DNA of 64,000 nt, taken from contig NZ_CP059493.1 of assembly GCF_014042015.1 (NCBI RefSeq), positions 2,232,001 through 2,296,000 on the forward strand, read 5' to 3'. Positions 17,955 through 26,184 of the stretch are shown here, one piece after another. The DNA is from Actinotalea sp. JY-7876 (lineage in GTDB: Bacteria; Actinomycetota; Actinomycetes; Actinomycetales; Cellulomonadaceae). The notes under the pieces are model-generated. The model saw nothing but the letters and a program-made list of their open reading frames with translations. It was not told where the DNA came from and did not search any database. Each line of letters begins with the position of its first letter. Positions within the stretch are counted from its first letter, which is position 1. The position numbers and the translations under genes were made by a program.

Positions 17955-19601
17955 TCACTCCGCACCCAGCACGACGTCGGCGCCCGGCGTCCCGCCCGCG
18001 AGCACGACCACCTCGACCCCGGCACGCCGCTGCGCCAGCCCACCGACCAGACGCTCGCCCACGTCGGGCGACGTGCCGGCACCGAGCACCGCGGTCAGCA
18101 GCGTGCCCTCGGGTCCGAGGAGGTCGAGGGCCGTGTCGAGCACCGCCCCAGCATGCCCGTCGCCGCCGACACCGCGGCGGTCCTCCGGCGCCGGGACGCA
18201 CCCGGGGCGGACGGCGCGCACCGCGTCGACGAGCGCGGCGACGGCGTCCTGCGCCGGTGCCGCGCTCGCGAGGGTGGCGAGGGTCGCGGCGCCGACCACC
18301 ACGCGGACCTCGTCGAGGTCCGCGAGCACGGTCGTGCCCGGCCCGGACACGGGCGGCGCCCCGCCGGGCAGCGCTCCGGCCGGGGCCAGGACCAGGACGT
18401 GGTCCGCACCGGTGTCCTCGACCGCGCGCCCCACCTCGTCGCCCGCGACGCCGCCTGGCGGTACGAGGACGACGACGGCGCCGGCGCGCGCGAGGTCCGG
18501 CAGCAGCCCGGGCGCCCGGGTCACGGCGACGACGCCCACGAGGGGACGGTGCGCCCCGTGGACGCCGGACTGGGCGAGGAGGTGCCGCACCCGGACCTGG
18601 CTCGCGCGGCAGCCGAGGTCGCCGGCGGCGGCCACCGCGGCCGCCGGCCGGTCCGTGTGGACGTGCGCCTGCCAGAGGCCGTCGCCCCCGACCACCACGA
18701 CGGAGTCGCCCAGCCGGCCGAGCGCGGCGCGCAGCCCGTCGGCGACGTCGGCCCGCGGCCCGCCGGTCCCCTCGATGACGTACATCACCTCGAACTCGCC
18801 GCCGTGCTCCGCGTGACCGTGCTCCGCGTCGCCGTGGTCCGCGTCACCGTGCTCGTCGTCACCATGACGCGCGACGCGACCGTGAGAGGCGGCGACCTGC
18901 GGCCCCGCCCCGACCACCGCGCCCCCCGCCCCCAGGCACTCGGCCAACGCGCGCAGCACGACCAGGAGCCCCGCACCGCCGGCGTCGAGCACCCCCGCGT
19001 GGCGGAGCACCGGCAGCTGCTCGGGGGTGACGGCGAGCGCCGCACCGCCCGCGCGCAGCCCGGCGACGAGGACGTCGACCGGTCCGGCACCGGCGCCGGC
19101 CGCCTCGGCCGCGCCGCGGGCCACCGCGCGCGCGACGCTCAGCACGGTGCCCTCGACGGGTGTCCCCACCGCGGTCCAGGCGGCCTCGGCGGCGTCGTGG
19201 AGCGCGCGGGCCAGGGCGTCGGACGTGACGTCCACCGCACCGGTCGTCGCGCGCGCGGCCGGGTCGGGGGCGCGGACCGGCGCGCCCTCGCCGCCCTCCG
19301 GAGCGACCAGGGCGCCCAGCAGCCCGCGCAGGTACTGGCTCACGATGACGCCCGAGCTCCCGCGGGCACCGACGAGGGCGCCGCGCAGCAGCGCGCGTGC
19401 GCAGGCGTGGACCCCGGGGCCGCCGGCGTCGGCGCCGCGGGTCGCCTCGGCGAGGGTCAGCAGGAGGTTCGTCCCCGTGTCGCCGTCGGGCACGGGGAAG
19501 ACGTTGAGGTCGTCGAGCTCCTGGCTCGCGGCCCGCAGCTGCGCCGTGGCGCTCCGGGACCACGCGCGCAGCAGCGCGGCGTCGACGACGACGGTCCTCA
19601 C
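17955..19601 (-). CDS. DAK2/DegV-type kinase-domain protein (FakA-like)
   Basis: 548-residue protein from GTG (MRTVVVDAALLRAWSRS). The N-terminal DhaL/DAK2 domain has the ATP-Mg motif FPVPDGDTGTNLLLTL and RGARGSSGV-like VGARGSSGVIVSQYLRG. The middle and C-terminal portions resemble the FakA regulatory domain (EVMYVIEGTGGP, VVVVGGDGLWQAHVHTD). Staphylococcal FakA phosphorylates FakB-bound fatty acids. The substrate here is unproven. An unusual His/Asp-rich stretch of 15-bp repeats precedes the EVMYVIEG strand. Lies directly upstream of recG, as in most actinobacteria, and divergent from rpmB. Confidence 0.85.
   Translation of the reverse strand: MRTVVVDAALLRAWSRSATAQLRAASQELDDLNVFPVPDGDTGTNLLLTLAEATRGADAGGPGVHACARALLRGALVGARGSSGVIVSQYLRGLLGALVAPEGGEGAPVRAPDPAARATTGAVDVTSDALARALHDAAEAAWTAVGTPVEGTVLSVARAVARGAAEAAGAGAGPVDVLVAGLRAGGAALAVTPEQLPVLRHAGVLDAGGAGLLVVLRALAECLGAGGAVVGAGPQVAASHGRVARHGDDEHGDADHGDAEHGHAEHGGEFEVMYVIEGTGGPRADVADGLRAALGRLGDSVVVVGGDGLWQAHVHTDRPAAAVAAAGDLGCRASQVRVRHLLAQSGVHGAHRPLVGVVAVTRAPGLLPDLARAGAVVVLVPPGGVAGDEVGRAVEDTGADHVLVLAPAGALPGGAPPVSGPGTTVLADLDEVRVVVGAATLATLASAAPAQDAVAALVDAVRAVRPGCVPAPEDRRGVGGDGHAGAVLDTALDLLGPEGTLLTAVLGAGTSPDVGERLVGGLAQRRAGVEVVVLAGGTPGADVVLGAE
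18800..18865. repeat. 15-bp degenerate repeat encoding a His/Asp-rich loop
   Basis: Four to five 15-bp units of the type (G/A)CCGTGCTCCGCGTC or its GGTCC and TCGTC variants. On the minus strand they read as pentapeptides such as EHGDA, DHGDA and EHGHA in the DAK2 protein. Frame is preserved. The His density (about one in four residues) suggests a metal-binding or simply flexible linker. Confidence 0.75.
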
Positions 19602-19660
19602 CGCACCTCCCGCCGCCGACCTGCCTGACGCTGCCCCATCCGCGCACGCGACCCGTCCGT

Positions 19661-19689
19661 TTGGGACGGGCCCCGCGATCGGATACCCT
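19661..19689 (+). promoter_or_regulatory. Predicted vegetative promoter of rpmB
   Basis: TTGGGA (19661-19666) and TACCCT (19684-19689) are separated by exactly 17 bp. This is a good housekeeping-type promoter about 125 bp upstream of the rpmB start. It lies between the divergent DAK2 and rpmB genes. Confidence 0.5.
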
Positions 19690-19814
19690 ATCGAGGTTGC
19701 CCGGCCACGCCCGGGCGCCGAGAGCGTGCCCGAACCGGGCGCCTCGGCCCGGACATCGAACTCGTCGCCCTCCTCGTGAGCGCGCGGCGTGCACTGACGA
19801 TCAGGAGAGAGAAC

Positions 19815-20006
19815 GTGGCTGCCAACTGCGACGTCTGCGGCAAGGGCCCGGGCTTCGGGCACAGCATCTCGCACTCCCACCGCCGCACCAAGCGTCGTTG
19901 GAACCCGAACATCCAGCGCGTGCGCGCTGTCGTGGCGGGTGCCCCCAAGCGGGTGCACGTGTGCACCTCGTGCCTCAAGGCCGGCAAGGTGCAGCGCCCC
20001 GCCTGA
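19815..20006 (+). CDS. rpmB: Large ribosomal subunit protein bL28, zinc-binding form
   Basis: 63 residues from GTG ([20 protein letters not shown]) with AGGAGAGAG upstream. Two cysteine pairs (CDVC, CTSC) mark the zinc-binding C+ form. [17 protein letters not shown] is the conserved core. Monocistronic: its own promoter precedes it and a strong hairpin follows. Confidence 0.97.
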   Translation: MAANCDVCGKGPGFGHSISHSHRRTKRRWNPNIQRVRAVVAGAPKRVHVCTSCLKAGKVQRPA

Positions 20007-20020
20007 CCCCCGACACACCG

Positions 20021-20054
20021 ACGCCCGCGGACGAGACCGTCCGCGGGCGTCGTC
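20021..20054 (+). terminator. Terminator hairpin after rpmB
   Basis: A perfect 15-bp stem (CGACGCCCGCGGACG pairing with its complement at 20040-20054) closes a 4-nt loop (AGAC). It begins 14 bp after the rpmB stop. There is no clear U tract, as is common in high-GC actinomycetes. Confidence 0.75.
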
Positions 20055-20157
20055 GTGTCCGGCACCGGGCGGGCACGCGCGGCACGACACGCCAAGAGGT
20101 GCCCAAGACTCGATCATGGCGTGGCATTGTGCGCGCACAGGTGGCAGGGTGGCGCCC

Positions 20158-20679
20158 ATGGTGGAAGACCTCAACGAAGTCCTCGTCCGACCGGCCACGG
20201 CCCGGGACGCCGACGCCATCGCGGCCGTCCATGTCGCCTCGCTCCGGCAGGCCTACGCGGACGTCGTCCCGGCGGAGTACCTGGCCGGTCTCGACGTCGC
20301 CGCCCGCGCCGCGACGTGGGCCGATCGCCTGACCACGCCCCGGGAGGGCACCAGGACCTGGGTCGCCGAGGAGGAGGGACGCGTCGTCGCGTTCGCCTCC
20401 CTGGGCCCGAGCCTCGACGAGGACGCCGAGCGCACGACGCTCCAGATCCACTACATCTACCTCGAGCCCGGCTCCTGGGGGCAGGGCATCGCGCGCGAGC
20501 TCATGCGGACGCTCCTCGCGGAGGTCCCCGACGGAGCGGCCGTCACGCTGTGGGTGCCGGACGTCAACGAGCGCGCCGCCCACTTCTACCGGCGCAACGG
20601 CTTCGCGCGCGACGGCGTGGAGCGCCTGGAGGACGTCGGTGGCACGCAGCTCACCGAGGTCCGCTACCGCCGCGGCTGA
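20158..20679 (+). CDS. GNAT-family N-acetyltransferase
   Basis: 173 residues from ATG (MVEDLNEVLVRPATARDADAI). Typical GNAT fold: N-terminal VRPATARDADAIAAVH, the acetyl-CoA pyrophosphate loop LEPGSWGQGIARELM (Q/RxxGxG/A), and C-terminal ERAAHFYRRNGFARDG. The acceptor substrate cannot be told from sequence. Lies alone between rpmB and the convergent thiL. The frame is open upstream, but that stretch overlaps rpmB and its terminator. Confidence 0.85.
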   Translation: MVEDLNEVLVRPATARDADAIAAVHVASLRQAYADVVPAEYLAGLDVAARAATWADRLTTPREGTRTWVAEEEGRVVAFASLGPSLDEDAERTTLQIHYIYLEPGSWGQGIARELMRTLLAEVPDGAAVTLWVPDVNERAAHFYRRNGFARDGVERLEDVGGTQLTEVRYRRG

Positions 20680-20715
20680 CGGCCCGACGGAGCACCTGGG
20701 AGGCCATCGACGGAA

Positions 20716-20747
20716 CGCCACCGCGCGCGACGGCGTGCGCGGTGGCG
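20716..20747. terminator. Bidirectional terminator between GNAT gene and thiL
   Basis: An 11-bp perfect inverted repeat, CGCCACCGCGC/GCGCGGTGGCG, with a 10-nt loop. It sits between the convergent GNAT stop (20679) and thiL stop (20755), so it may serve both. Confidence 0.6.
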
Positions 20748-20754
20748 CAGCCGG

Positions 20755-21753
20755 CTAGCCGCCGAAGTGGTCCCAGCCCGTGGGGCCCCGCACGGCGGCA
20801 CCCTCGACGGTCACGCTGCCGGCCGGCGCGCCGGGCGTCGGGGCCGTGACCCGTCCGACCGGACGGAACGGCGCGGGAACCGCCCCACCCGCGGGGAACG
20901 CCGCGAGCAGGCCGTGGTCCTCACCGCCGGCCAGCAGCCAGTCGCGCACGTCGACGCCCAGCTTTCGGGCGGCCGCCGCGAGGGCGACGGCGTCCTCGCC
21001 GAAGGCGACGAGCGGGTCGTCCAGGTCGACCACGACGCCGCTCGCACGCGCGAGCCGGCCCGCGTCACGCACGAGCCCGTCCGAGACGTCGAGCATGGCC
21101 GTCGCGCCGGCCCGGGCGGCCGCCGGCCCGGCCGCGAGCGGCGAGACCGGTCGCAGGTGCGCCTCGACGAGCGCCGGGTGGGCCCTGGCCGCGTCACCCC
21201 CGGCGGTGAGCAGCGCGAGCCCGGCCGCCGAGCGTCCGCGCACCCCGGCGTGCGCGACGACGTCCCCGGGCCGCGCTCCGCTGCGGAGCACGGGCGCGCG
21301 CCCCTCCAGGTCGCCGTGCACGGTCACGGCGACCACGACCTCGGAGCCGCCCGACAGGTCCCCCCCGACGACGCCGACCTCGGGGCCGCACGCGGCGGCG
21401 AGGCCGCGAGCCAGGCCCAGCACCCAGGACACGGGCACGTCGGGCGGCACGACGAGCGCGACCACGAGAGCCGTCGGACGCGCCCCCATCGCGGCGACGT
21501 CGGCCAGGTTCTGGACCGCCGCGCGCCGGCCGACGTCCTCGCCGGACGACCACTCGCGACGGAAGTGGCGGCCCTCCACGAGCACGTCGGTCGAGACGAC
21601 GACACGCGCGTCGGGCGCGGCCACGACGGCGGCGTCGTCGCCCGGGCCGAGCAGCGTCCCCGCCGCGCGCGGCAGGAGGGGGAAGATCTGCGCGAGGAGC
21701 GCGTCCTCACCGAGGTCGGCGACCGTCGGTCCGGCGCTCGCCTCGGGTTCCAC
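20755..21753 (-). CDS. thiL: Thiamine-monophosphate kinase
   Basis: Phosphorylates thiamine monophosphate to thiamine diphosphate, the last step of cofactor synthesis. 332 residues from GTG. AIR-synthase-type fold with GPGDDAAVV (metal/ATP binding), STDVLVEGRHFRREW, and NLADVAAMGARPTAL near residue 80. VGGDLSGGSEVVVAVTVHG and MLDVSDGLVRDAGRLA are further family motifs. Divergent from the DUF3515 lipoprotein gene. No TPP riboswitch is recognisable upstream. Confidence 0.94.
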   Translation of the reverse strand: MEPEASAGPTVADLGEDALLAQIFPLLPRAAGTLLGPGDDAAVVAAPDARVVVSTDVLVEGRHFRREWSSGEDVGRRAAVQNLADVAAMGARPTALVVALVVPPDVPVSWVLGLARGLAAACGPEVGVVGGDLSGGSEVVVAVTVHGDLEGRAPVLRSGARPGDVVAHAGVRGRSAAGLALLTAGGDAARAHPALVEAHLRPVSPLAAGPAAARAGATAMLDVSDGLVRDAGRLARASGVVVDLDDPLVAFGEDAVALAAAARKLGVDVRDWLLAGGEDHGLLAAFPAGGAVPAPFRPVGRVTAPTPGAPAGSVTVEGAAVRGPTGWDHFGG

Positions 21754-21827
21754 GCGCCCAACCTACCCAGCGCCGCCCGGCCCCGGCGCCTCGGCCCGAC
21801 CCCGCCCGCGCCGGTTACGGTGGCCGC

Positions 21828-22322
21828 GTGAACCGCCCGTCCCCCGCTCGCGCCCTCACCCTCTCGACCACGGCCGCCGGGTGCGCCCTGCTCGCCGCCT
21901 GCGGCCAGGCCGTGGCCGTGCCCGCGGCCCCGCACGCCGCGGACCCGGTGTGCGCGGCGGTCGTCCTCGCGATGCCCGAGACGCTCGACGGCATGCCCCG
22001 CCTCGAGACGACGAGCCAGGCGACGACCGCGTGGGGCGACCGCACGGCGCCGGTCGTGGCGCGCTGCGGGGTCGAGCCGCCCGGGCCCACGACGGACCCG
22101 TGCGTGGACGCGGACGACGGCGCGTACCAGGTCGACTGGGTGGCGATCGCCGGCGCCGAGGACGCCGACGGTGCGGCCCCGTGGACCTTCGTCACGTACG
22201 GCCGCGATCCCGCCGTCGAGGTCCGCGTGCCCGCGTCCGTGGCGAGCTCCCGCTCGACGTCGTTCCTGCTCGATCTGGGACCGGCCGTCAGCCTGGTCGA
22301 GCAGACCCGCTCCTGCCTGTGA
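21828..22322 (+). CDS. DUF3515-type lipoprotein
   Basis: 164-residue exported protein from GTG. The signal peptide ends in a lipobox, LLAACG, so Cys24 or so would be lipidated and the protein anchored outside the membrane. The mature part has four further cysteines (PVCAAV, ARCGVEP, DPCVDAD, RSCL) that could pair. Members of this family sit between ddl and thiL in many actinobacteria. Function is unknown. Same strand as, and 85 bp before, the Ddl-like gene. Confidence 0.8.
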   Translation: MNRPSPARALTLSTTAAGCALLAACGQAVAVPAAPHAADPVCAAVVLAMPETLDGMPRLETTSQATTAWGDRTAPVVARCGVEPPGPTTDPCVDADDGAYQVDWVAIAGAEDADGAAPWTFVTYGRDPAVEVRVPASVASSRSTSFLLDLGPAVSLVEQTRSCL

Positions 22323-22407
22323 GGCCCCACCCGGGACCACCGGGCCACGGCGCACGGCCCCGCCTGACTAGGATCGAGGCCCGGAGCTGGACGAAGGGAT
22401 CGATGTC

Positions 22408-23379
22408 GTGACGACGGAGTTCGACCGTGTGGCAGTGATCGCCGGAGGCCTGTCCAACGAGCGCGAGGTCTCCATGCGCTCCGGGCGACGCGCCCTGTAC
22501 GCCCTCGCGGAGGCGGGCATCGACGCGGCCCTCTACGACGCCGACGAGTCGCTCCTCGACCGCCTGGCGACCGACGGCGTCGACGCCGCCTACATCGCGG
22601 TGCACGGCGCCAGCGGCGAGGACGGCTCGCTGCAGTCCGCGCTCGAGCTCGCGGGCGTGCCCTACGTCGGCTCGCCGCCCAGCTCGTGCCACCTGGCCTG
22701 GGACAAGGTCGTCGCGAAGGTCCTCATGTCCCGCGCCGGCCTCGCGACCCCGCCCTGGGTGGCGATCTCGTCCCGCTCGTTCCGCGAGCTCTCGCCCGCG
22801 CAGCTGGTCCGGTCCATCACCGACCAGCTGGGGCTGCCCGTCGTCGTCAAGCCCGCGACCAGCGGCTCGACCCTCGGGATGAGCCTCGTCGAGGTCGCGG
22901 CGGACCTGCCGGCCGCGCTCGTGCGGTGCTTCACCTTCGGTGACGTCGCGCTCATCGAGCGGTACGTGGCGGGCCAGACCATCGAGACCGTCGTCGTCGA
23001 GGACGACGAGCCGCGCGCGCTGCCCCCGGCCGCGTTCCAGAACCCCGACGTGTCGCCGTTCTCCTTCGAGGCGCGCTACAGCGCCGACCTCATCACGGTC
23101 GCGCTGCCGGCGCCGCTGCCCGACGAGGCGCTCGCCGCCGCCGCGCACGCCGCCGAGCTGACGCACCGCGTGCTGGGCCTGCGGGACATCTCGCGGACCG
23201 ACGCGATCGTCGACGACGCCGGGACCCCGTGGTTCCTCGAGGCGGCCATCTCCCCCGGGCTCACCGAGACGTCCGTGCTGCCCCTGGCGGCCGCCGAGGT
23301 CGGTCGCCCGCTCGGCCAGCTGCTGCTGGACCTGCTCGCCAAGGCGCACCGCCGCGCGGCGACCGCCCCGTCGTCCTGA
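22408..23379 (+). CDS. D-alanine-D-alanine ligase-like ATP-grasp protein with altered catalytic residues
   Basis: 323-residue Ddl homologue from GTG. The N-terminal domain has LSNEREVSMRSG and HGASGEDGSLQSALELAGVP. The ATP-grasp has KPATSGSTLGMS. The C-terminal RTDAIVDD and SPGLTETSVLP stretches follow the DdlB pattern. However, the E-x-N metal motif (LEVNTSPGMT in E. coli DdlB) reads LEAAISPGLT, so the Asn is Ala. The omega-loop Lys (YETKY) reads FEARYS. It may be a ligase of changed specificity or a non-catalytic paralogue. It is convergent with a second Ddl-like gene at 23404-24534. Confidence 0.8.
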   Translation: MTTEFDRVAVIAGGLSNEREVSMRSGRRALYALAEAGIDAALYDADESLLDRLATDGVDAAYIAVHGASGEDGSLQSALELAGVPYVGSPPSSCHLAWDKVVAKVLMSRAGLATPPWVAISSRSFRELSPAQLVRSITDQLGLPVVVKPATSGSTLGMSLVEVAADLPAALVRCFTFGDVALIERYVAGQTIETVVVEDDEPRALPPAAFQNPDVSPFSFEARYSADLITVALPAPLPDEALAAAAHAAELTHRVLGLRDISRTDAIVDDAGTPWFLEAAISPGLTETSVLPLAAAEVGRPLGQLLLDLLAKAHRRAATAPSS

Positions 23380-23403
23380 CGGGGCGGCCGGCGCGCGCGG
23401 GCG

Positions 23404-24534
23404 TCAGGCGCGCGGCCCGTCCAGGCCGACGAGCTTGCCGCTGATGCCGCCCGCGGCACGCAGGGCGGCGCCGGAGCCGAAGCCGCTGGCGACCGCGGGC
23501 ACGCCGGCGTCGCGCGCCTCGACGAGCGCGTCGCGCAGCACCTGAGCCGCCGGACGCTTGGAGGCCCACAGGTACAGCGCCATCGCACCGGGCACCGAGT
23601 TGACCTCGTTGACGTACAGCTCGTGCGTCTGCGGCTGGTACAGCAGGTCCACGCGGACCACCCCGGTCAGGCGCGTCGCGACGGCGACCCGGCGCGCGAT
23701 GTCCTGCGCCTGGGCGGTGACCTCGGCCGGCACCTGCGCGGGGATCTCGCGCGGCGCGTTCGTCAGGCCCGCGTCCTCGCCCGCCCCGCCCGCGAGGTAC
23801 TTCTCGGCGTAGGAGTAGACGCCCTCGCTGCCGCGCAGCGGCCGCTCGAGGTCGGAGACCTCGAGCGTGGGCGCCGTGCGGAAGGAGATGTTGAGGTCGA
23901 CCAGGTCGCCGCGGAACGGCTCGAGCACGGCGCCCTGGCGCAGGTGCGTGCTGGTGCGCCCGAGGACGCGGGCGGCCGCGAGGTCGTCGACGATCTCGAT
24001 GCCGATCGACGAGCCGCCGTAGCGCGGCTTGACGATGTACGGGCCCTCGAAGCCCGGGTCGACGTCGGCGTCGAGCGCGGCCCGCGGCAGCGTCGGGACG
24101 CCCGCGGCGACCATGACGCCCCCGAACGCGAGCTTGTCCATGCCGAGCGCCGACGCGTACAGCGACGAGCCGGTCGCCGGCAGCCCCAGGAGCGCGGCCA
24201 GCGACGCGAAGCCGCCACCCTCGCCCAGGCCGCCGTGCAGGCAGCTCAGCGCGGCCTCGGGCTCGAGCCGCTCGGAGCGCAGGCGCCCCTTGACGTACAG
24301 GCCGGGGTCGGCGCCGAGCCGGATCTCGACCGGCTTCGCGCCGGCGGGGGCGCCCTGCAGGTAGTCCTTGGCCTCGGTGCCCGGCGGCACGAGGAACCAC
24401 GCGCCCGTGGGGCCCCAGTAGAGGGAGAGCACCTGCTCACCCGCGCGGGTCAGGACCCGCTCGCTCTGCAGGCCGGTCAGGATCGAGATCTCGTGCTCCG
24501 GGGACGGACCGCCGAACACCACTGCCCAGGACAT
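23404..24534 (-). CDS. D-alanine-D-alanine ligase family ATP-grasp enzyme
   Basis: 376 residues from ATG. GGPSPEHEISILTG gives the substrate-binding Glu. HGGLGEGGGFASLAALLG corresponds to the HGxxGExGxxQ stretch but lacks the usual EDG/Q residues. KPRYGGSSIGIEIV is the ATP-grasp loop. The metal motif is intact (YVNEVNSVPG) but is followed by AMALYLW instead of FT..S.YP. That ending is typical of Ddl-like enzymes paired with membrane Mur ligases, as I recall from the family. It sits 105 bp downstream of the MurF-like gene on the same strand. It may be the cell's Ddl or make another D-dipeptide. Confidence 0.82.
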   Translation of the reverse strand: MSWAVVFGGPSPEHEISILTGLQSERVLTRAGEQVLSLYWGPTGAWFLVPPGTEAKDYLQGAPAGAKPVEIRLGADPGLYVKGRLRSERLEPEAALSCLHGGLGEGGGFASLAALLGLPATGSSLYASALGMDKLAFGGVMVAAGVPTLPRAALDADVDPGFEGPYIVKPRYGGSSIGIEIVDDLAAARVLGRTSTHLRQGAVLEPFRGDLVDLNISFRTAPTLEVSDLERPLRGSEGVYSYAEKYLAGGAGEDAGLTNAPREIPAQVPAEVTAQAQDIARRVAVATRLTGVVRVDLLYQPQTHELYVNEVNSVPGAMALYLWASKRPAAQVLRDALVEARDAGVPAVASGFGSGAALRAAGGISGKLVGLDGPRA

Positions 24535-24639
24535 GCACCCTCATCTCGTCGTCGGGGGATCGTCGCCGGCACCGGCACGCCGGGACCGGCACACCGTCAC
24601 CACCTGCAGCGTGGCACGCGTGCTGCGTACCGACGCAGG

Positions 24640-26184
24640 TCACGGATAGTGGTCCGGCAGGTCGTTCTCGTAGAGTACGACGCCGTTCGAGCCCGCCGCG
24701 GCGGTCGCCAGCGGCACCGCCTCGGGGCGTGTGGCCACGACCTCGACGGCTCCCCCGGCCCGCGCCGCACCCTCGACGAGCGCCGCGCGGTTGGTCCGCC
24801 CGACGACGACGAGGTGCGCCCCGGCGGCCGCGGCGGCCTCCGCGAAGTCCGCGTTGCGCCGGTGCTGCACGGGGCCGAGCTCGACGATGCCGGGCGTCAC
24901 GACGACGAGGCGTGCGCCCCGCTCCCGCGCGAGCCCCGCCGCCTCGTCGAGCGCGGCGCGCGCGCCGATCGGGTTCGCGTTGTAGGTGTCGTCGACCACG
25001 ACCAGGCCCGTGCCGGTGTCCTGCACCTCGGCGCGGTGGGCGGCGCGCGGCAGCGCGCGCAGCCGCGGCCCGGCCGCCGCGACGTCGGCCCCGACGGCGA
25101 TCGCGACGCCGACGGCGACGCCCAGGTTGACGCCGTGCGCGACACCGGGCCCCACGTCGAGCGTCACGGTCCCGTCGGGCGTGCGGGCCACCACGGTGCC
25201 GGCGGGGAGGTCCACGACGACGTCGGCGTCGCGCCCCTCGACCGAGACGGTCACGACCTGCTTGCCCTCGGCCCGGCAGCGCTCGGCGAGCGCCGCCAGG
25301 TCCGGGGAGTCGATCGGCAGCACGACGGCGCGCGCCCGCTCGGTGATCTCCGACTTGGCCGCGAGGATGGTCTGCGTCGTGCGCATGCGCTCGAGGTGCG
25401 CCTCGCCGATCGTGGTGATGACGGCGACGTCGGGCGGGAACAGCTCGCACAGCTCGCGGATCTCGCCGGGTCCGTAGGTGCCCATCTCGGCGACGAAGAC
25501 CTCGGTGCCCTCGACCAGGCCGTCGTTGACCGCGCGCGAGAGGCCCAGGCGGTTGTTGAAGCTCGCGGGCGACGCGACGACGGCCTTCGAGGCGCTCAGC
25601 AGGTGCGCGACGTAGCCCTTGGTCGACGTCTTGCCGTACGAGCCCGTGATGGCGACGACCTGCGGCCGGATGCGGGCGAGGCGGCGCTGCGCCTGCGCGA
25701 CGAACGGCGCCGAGAGGCGGCGCTCGACGCGCTCCATGACCCACATCGCGGCGTCGAGCAGGACGGGTGCGCCCACGACGACGAGGGCGACGGCGCCCGG
25801 GCCGACCAGCAGCACGAGCGCGGCCCCCAGGACGAGCTCGAGGAGGAGCCACGCGATCACGAGCCGGCGCAGCCGCGCGGTCCAGCCGAGCGACGACGTG
25901 CGACCGCGCACGCCCAGACCACGCGGCAGGAACACGGCGAGCGCGAGGGCGGGCACTGCGGCGAGCTCGAGGCCCGGCACGCAGGCCACGACCGCGAGCA
26001 CCCCGGCGAGCACCGCGAGCACGAGGTCGGTGCGCGACCTCGACAGCCACAGCGCGCCGATGCGCGCCGCCCGGCCGGGCAGGTAGTGCTCGCGCTGGCC
26101 GACCCGCAGCCAGCGCAGACCCACCGGCGCGAGCGCCGCAAGGCCGAGGAGCGTGAGGACCAGGGTCAGCGCCGTGCCGCTCAT
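24640..26184 (-). CDS. Membrane-anchored MurF-like Mur ligase
   Basis: 514 residues from ATG (MSGTALTLVLTLLGLA). The first ~150 residues hold about five hydrophobic segments (near 3-20, 53-69, 72-87, 107-128, 130-148), which MurF itself lacks. The Mur ligase part follows: ATP-binding VVAITGSYGKTSTKG (about 176-190), FNNRLGLSRAVN, AEMGTYGPGEI, TTIGEAHLERM, and the MurF signature VVDDTYNANPIGARAALDEA. Mur ligases join an amino acid or dipeptide to an acyl acceptor via acyl phosphate. MurF uses D-Ala-D-Ala. The start overlaps the hydrolase stop by 4 bp. Canonical murF is expected in the dcw cluster elsewhere. Substrate unknown. Confidence 0.82.
   Translation of the reverse strand: MSGTALTLVLTLLGLAALAPVGLRWLRVGQREHYLPGRAARIGALWLSRSRTDLVLAVLAGVLAVVACVPGLELAAVPALALAVFLPRGLGVRGRTSSLGWTARLRRLVIAWLLLELVLGAALVLLVGPGAVALVVVGAPVLLDAAMWVMERVERRLSAPFVAQAQRRLARIRPQVVAITGSYGKTSTKGYVAHLLSASKAVVASPASFNNRLGLSRAVNDGLVEGTEVFVAEMGTYGPGEIRELCELFPPDVAVITTIGEAHLERMRTTQTILAAKSEITERARAVVLPIDSPDLAALAERCRAEGKQVVTVSVEGRDADVVVDLPAGTVVARTPDGTVTLDVGPGVAHGVNLGVAVGVAIAVGADVAAAGPRLRALPRAAHRAEVQDTGTGLVVVDDTYNANPIGARAALDEAAGLARERGARLVVVTPGIVELGPVQHRRNADFAEAAAAAGAHLVVVGRTNRAALVEGAARAGGAVEVVATRPEAVPLATAAAGSNGVVLYENDLPDHYP

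Noticed and set aside
15998-18778. Long open plus-strand frame over recG and the DAK2 gene
   Set aside because: Shadow frame: spans two real minus-strand genes with recognisable motifs and has no domain of its own.
20161-20679. Alternative GTG start for the GNAT gene
   Set aside because: The adjacent ATG at 20158 is equally placed and preferred.
21754-21827. TPP riboswitch for thiL
   Set aside because: The gap to the divergent gene is only 74 bp and shows no TPP-aptamer core.
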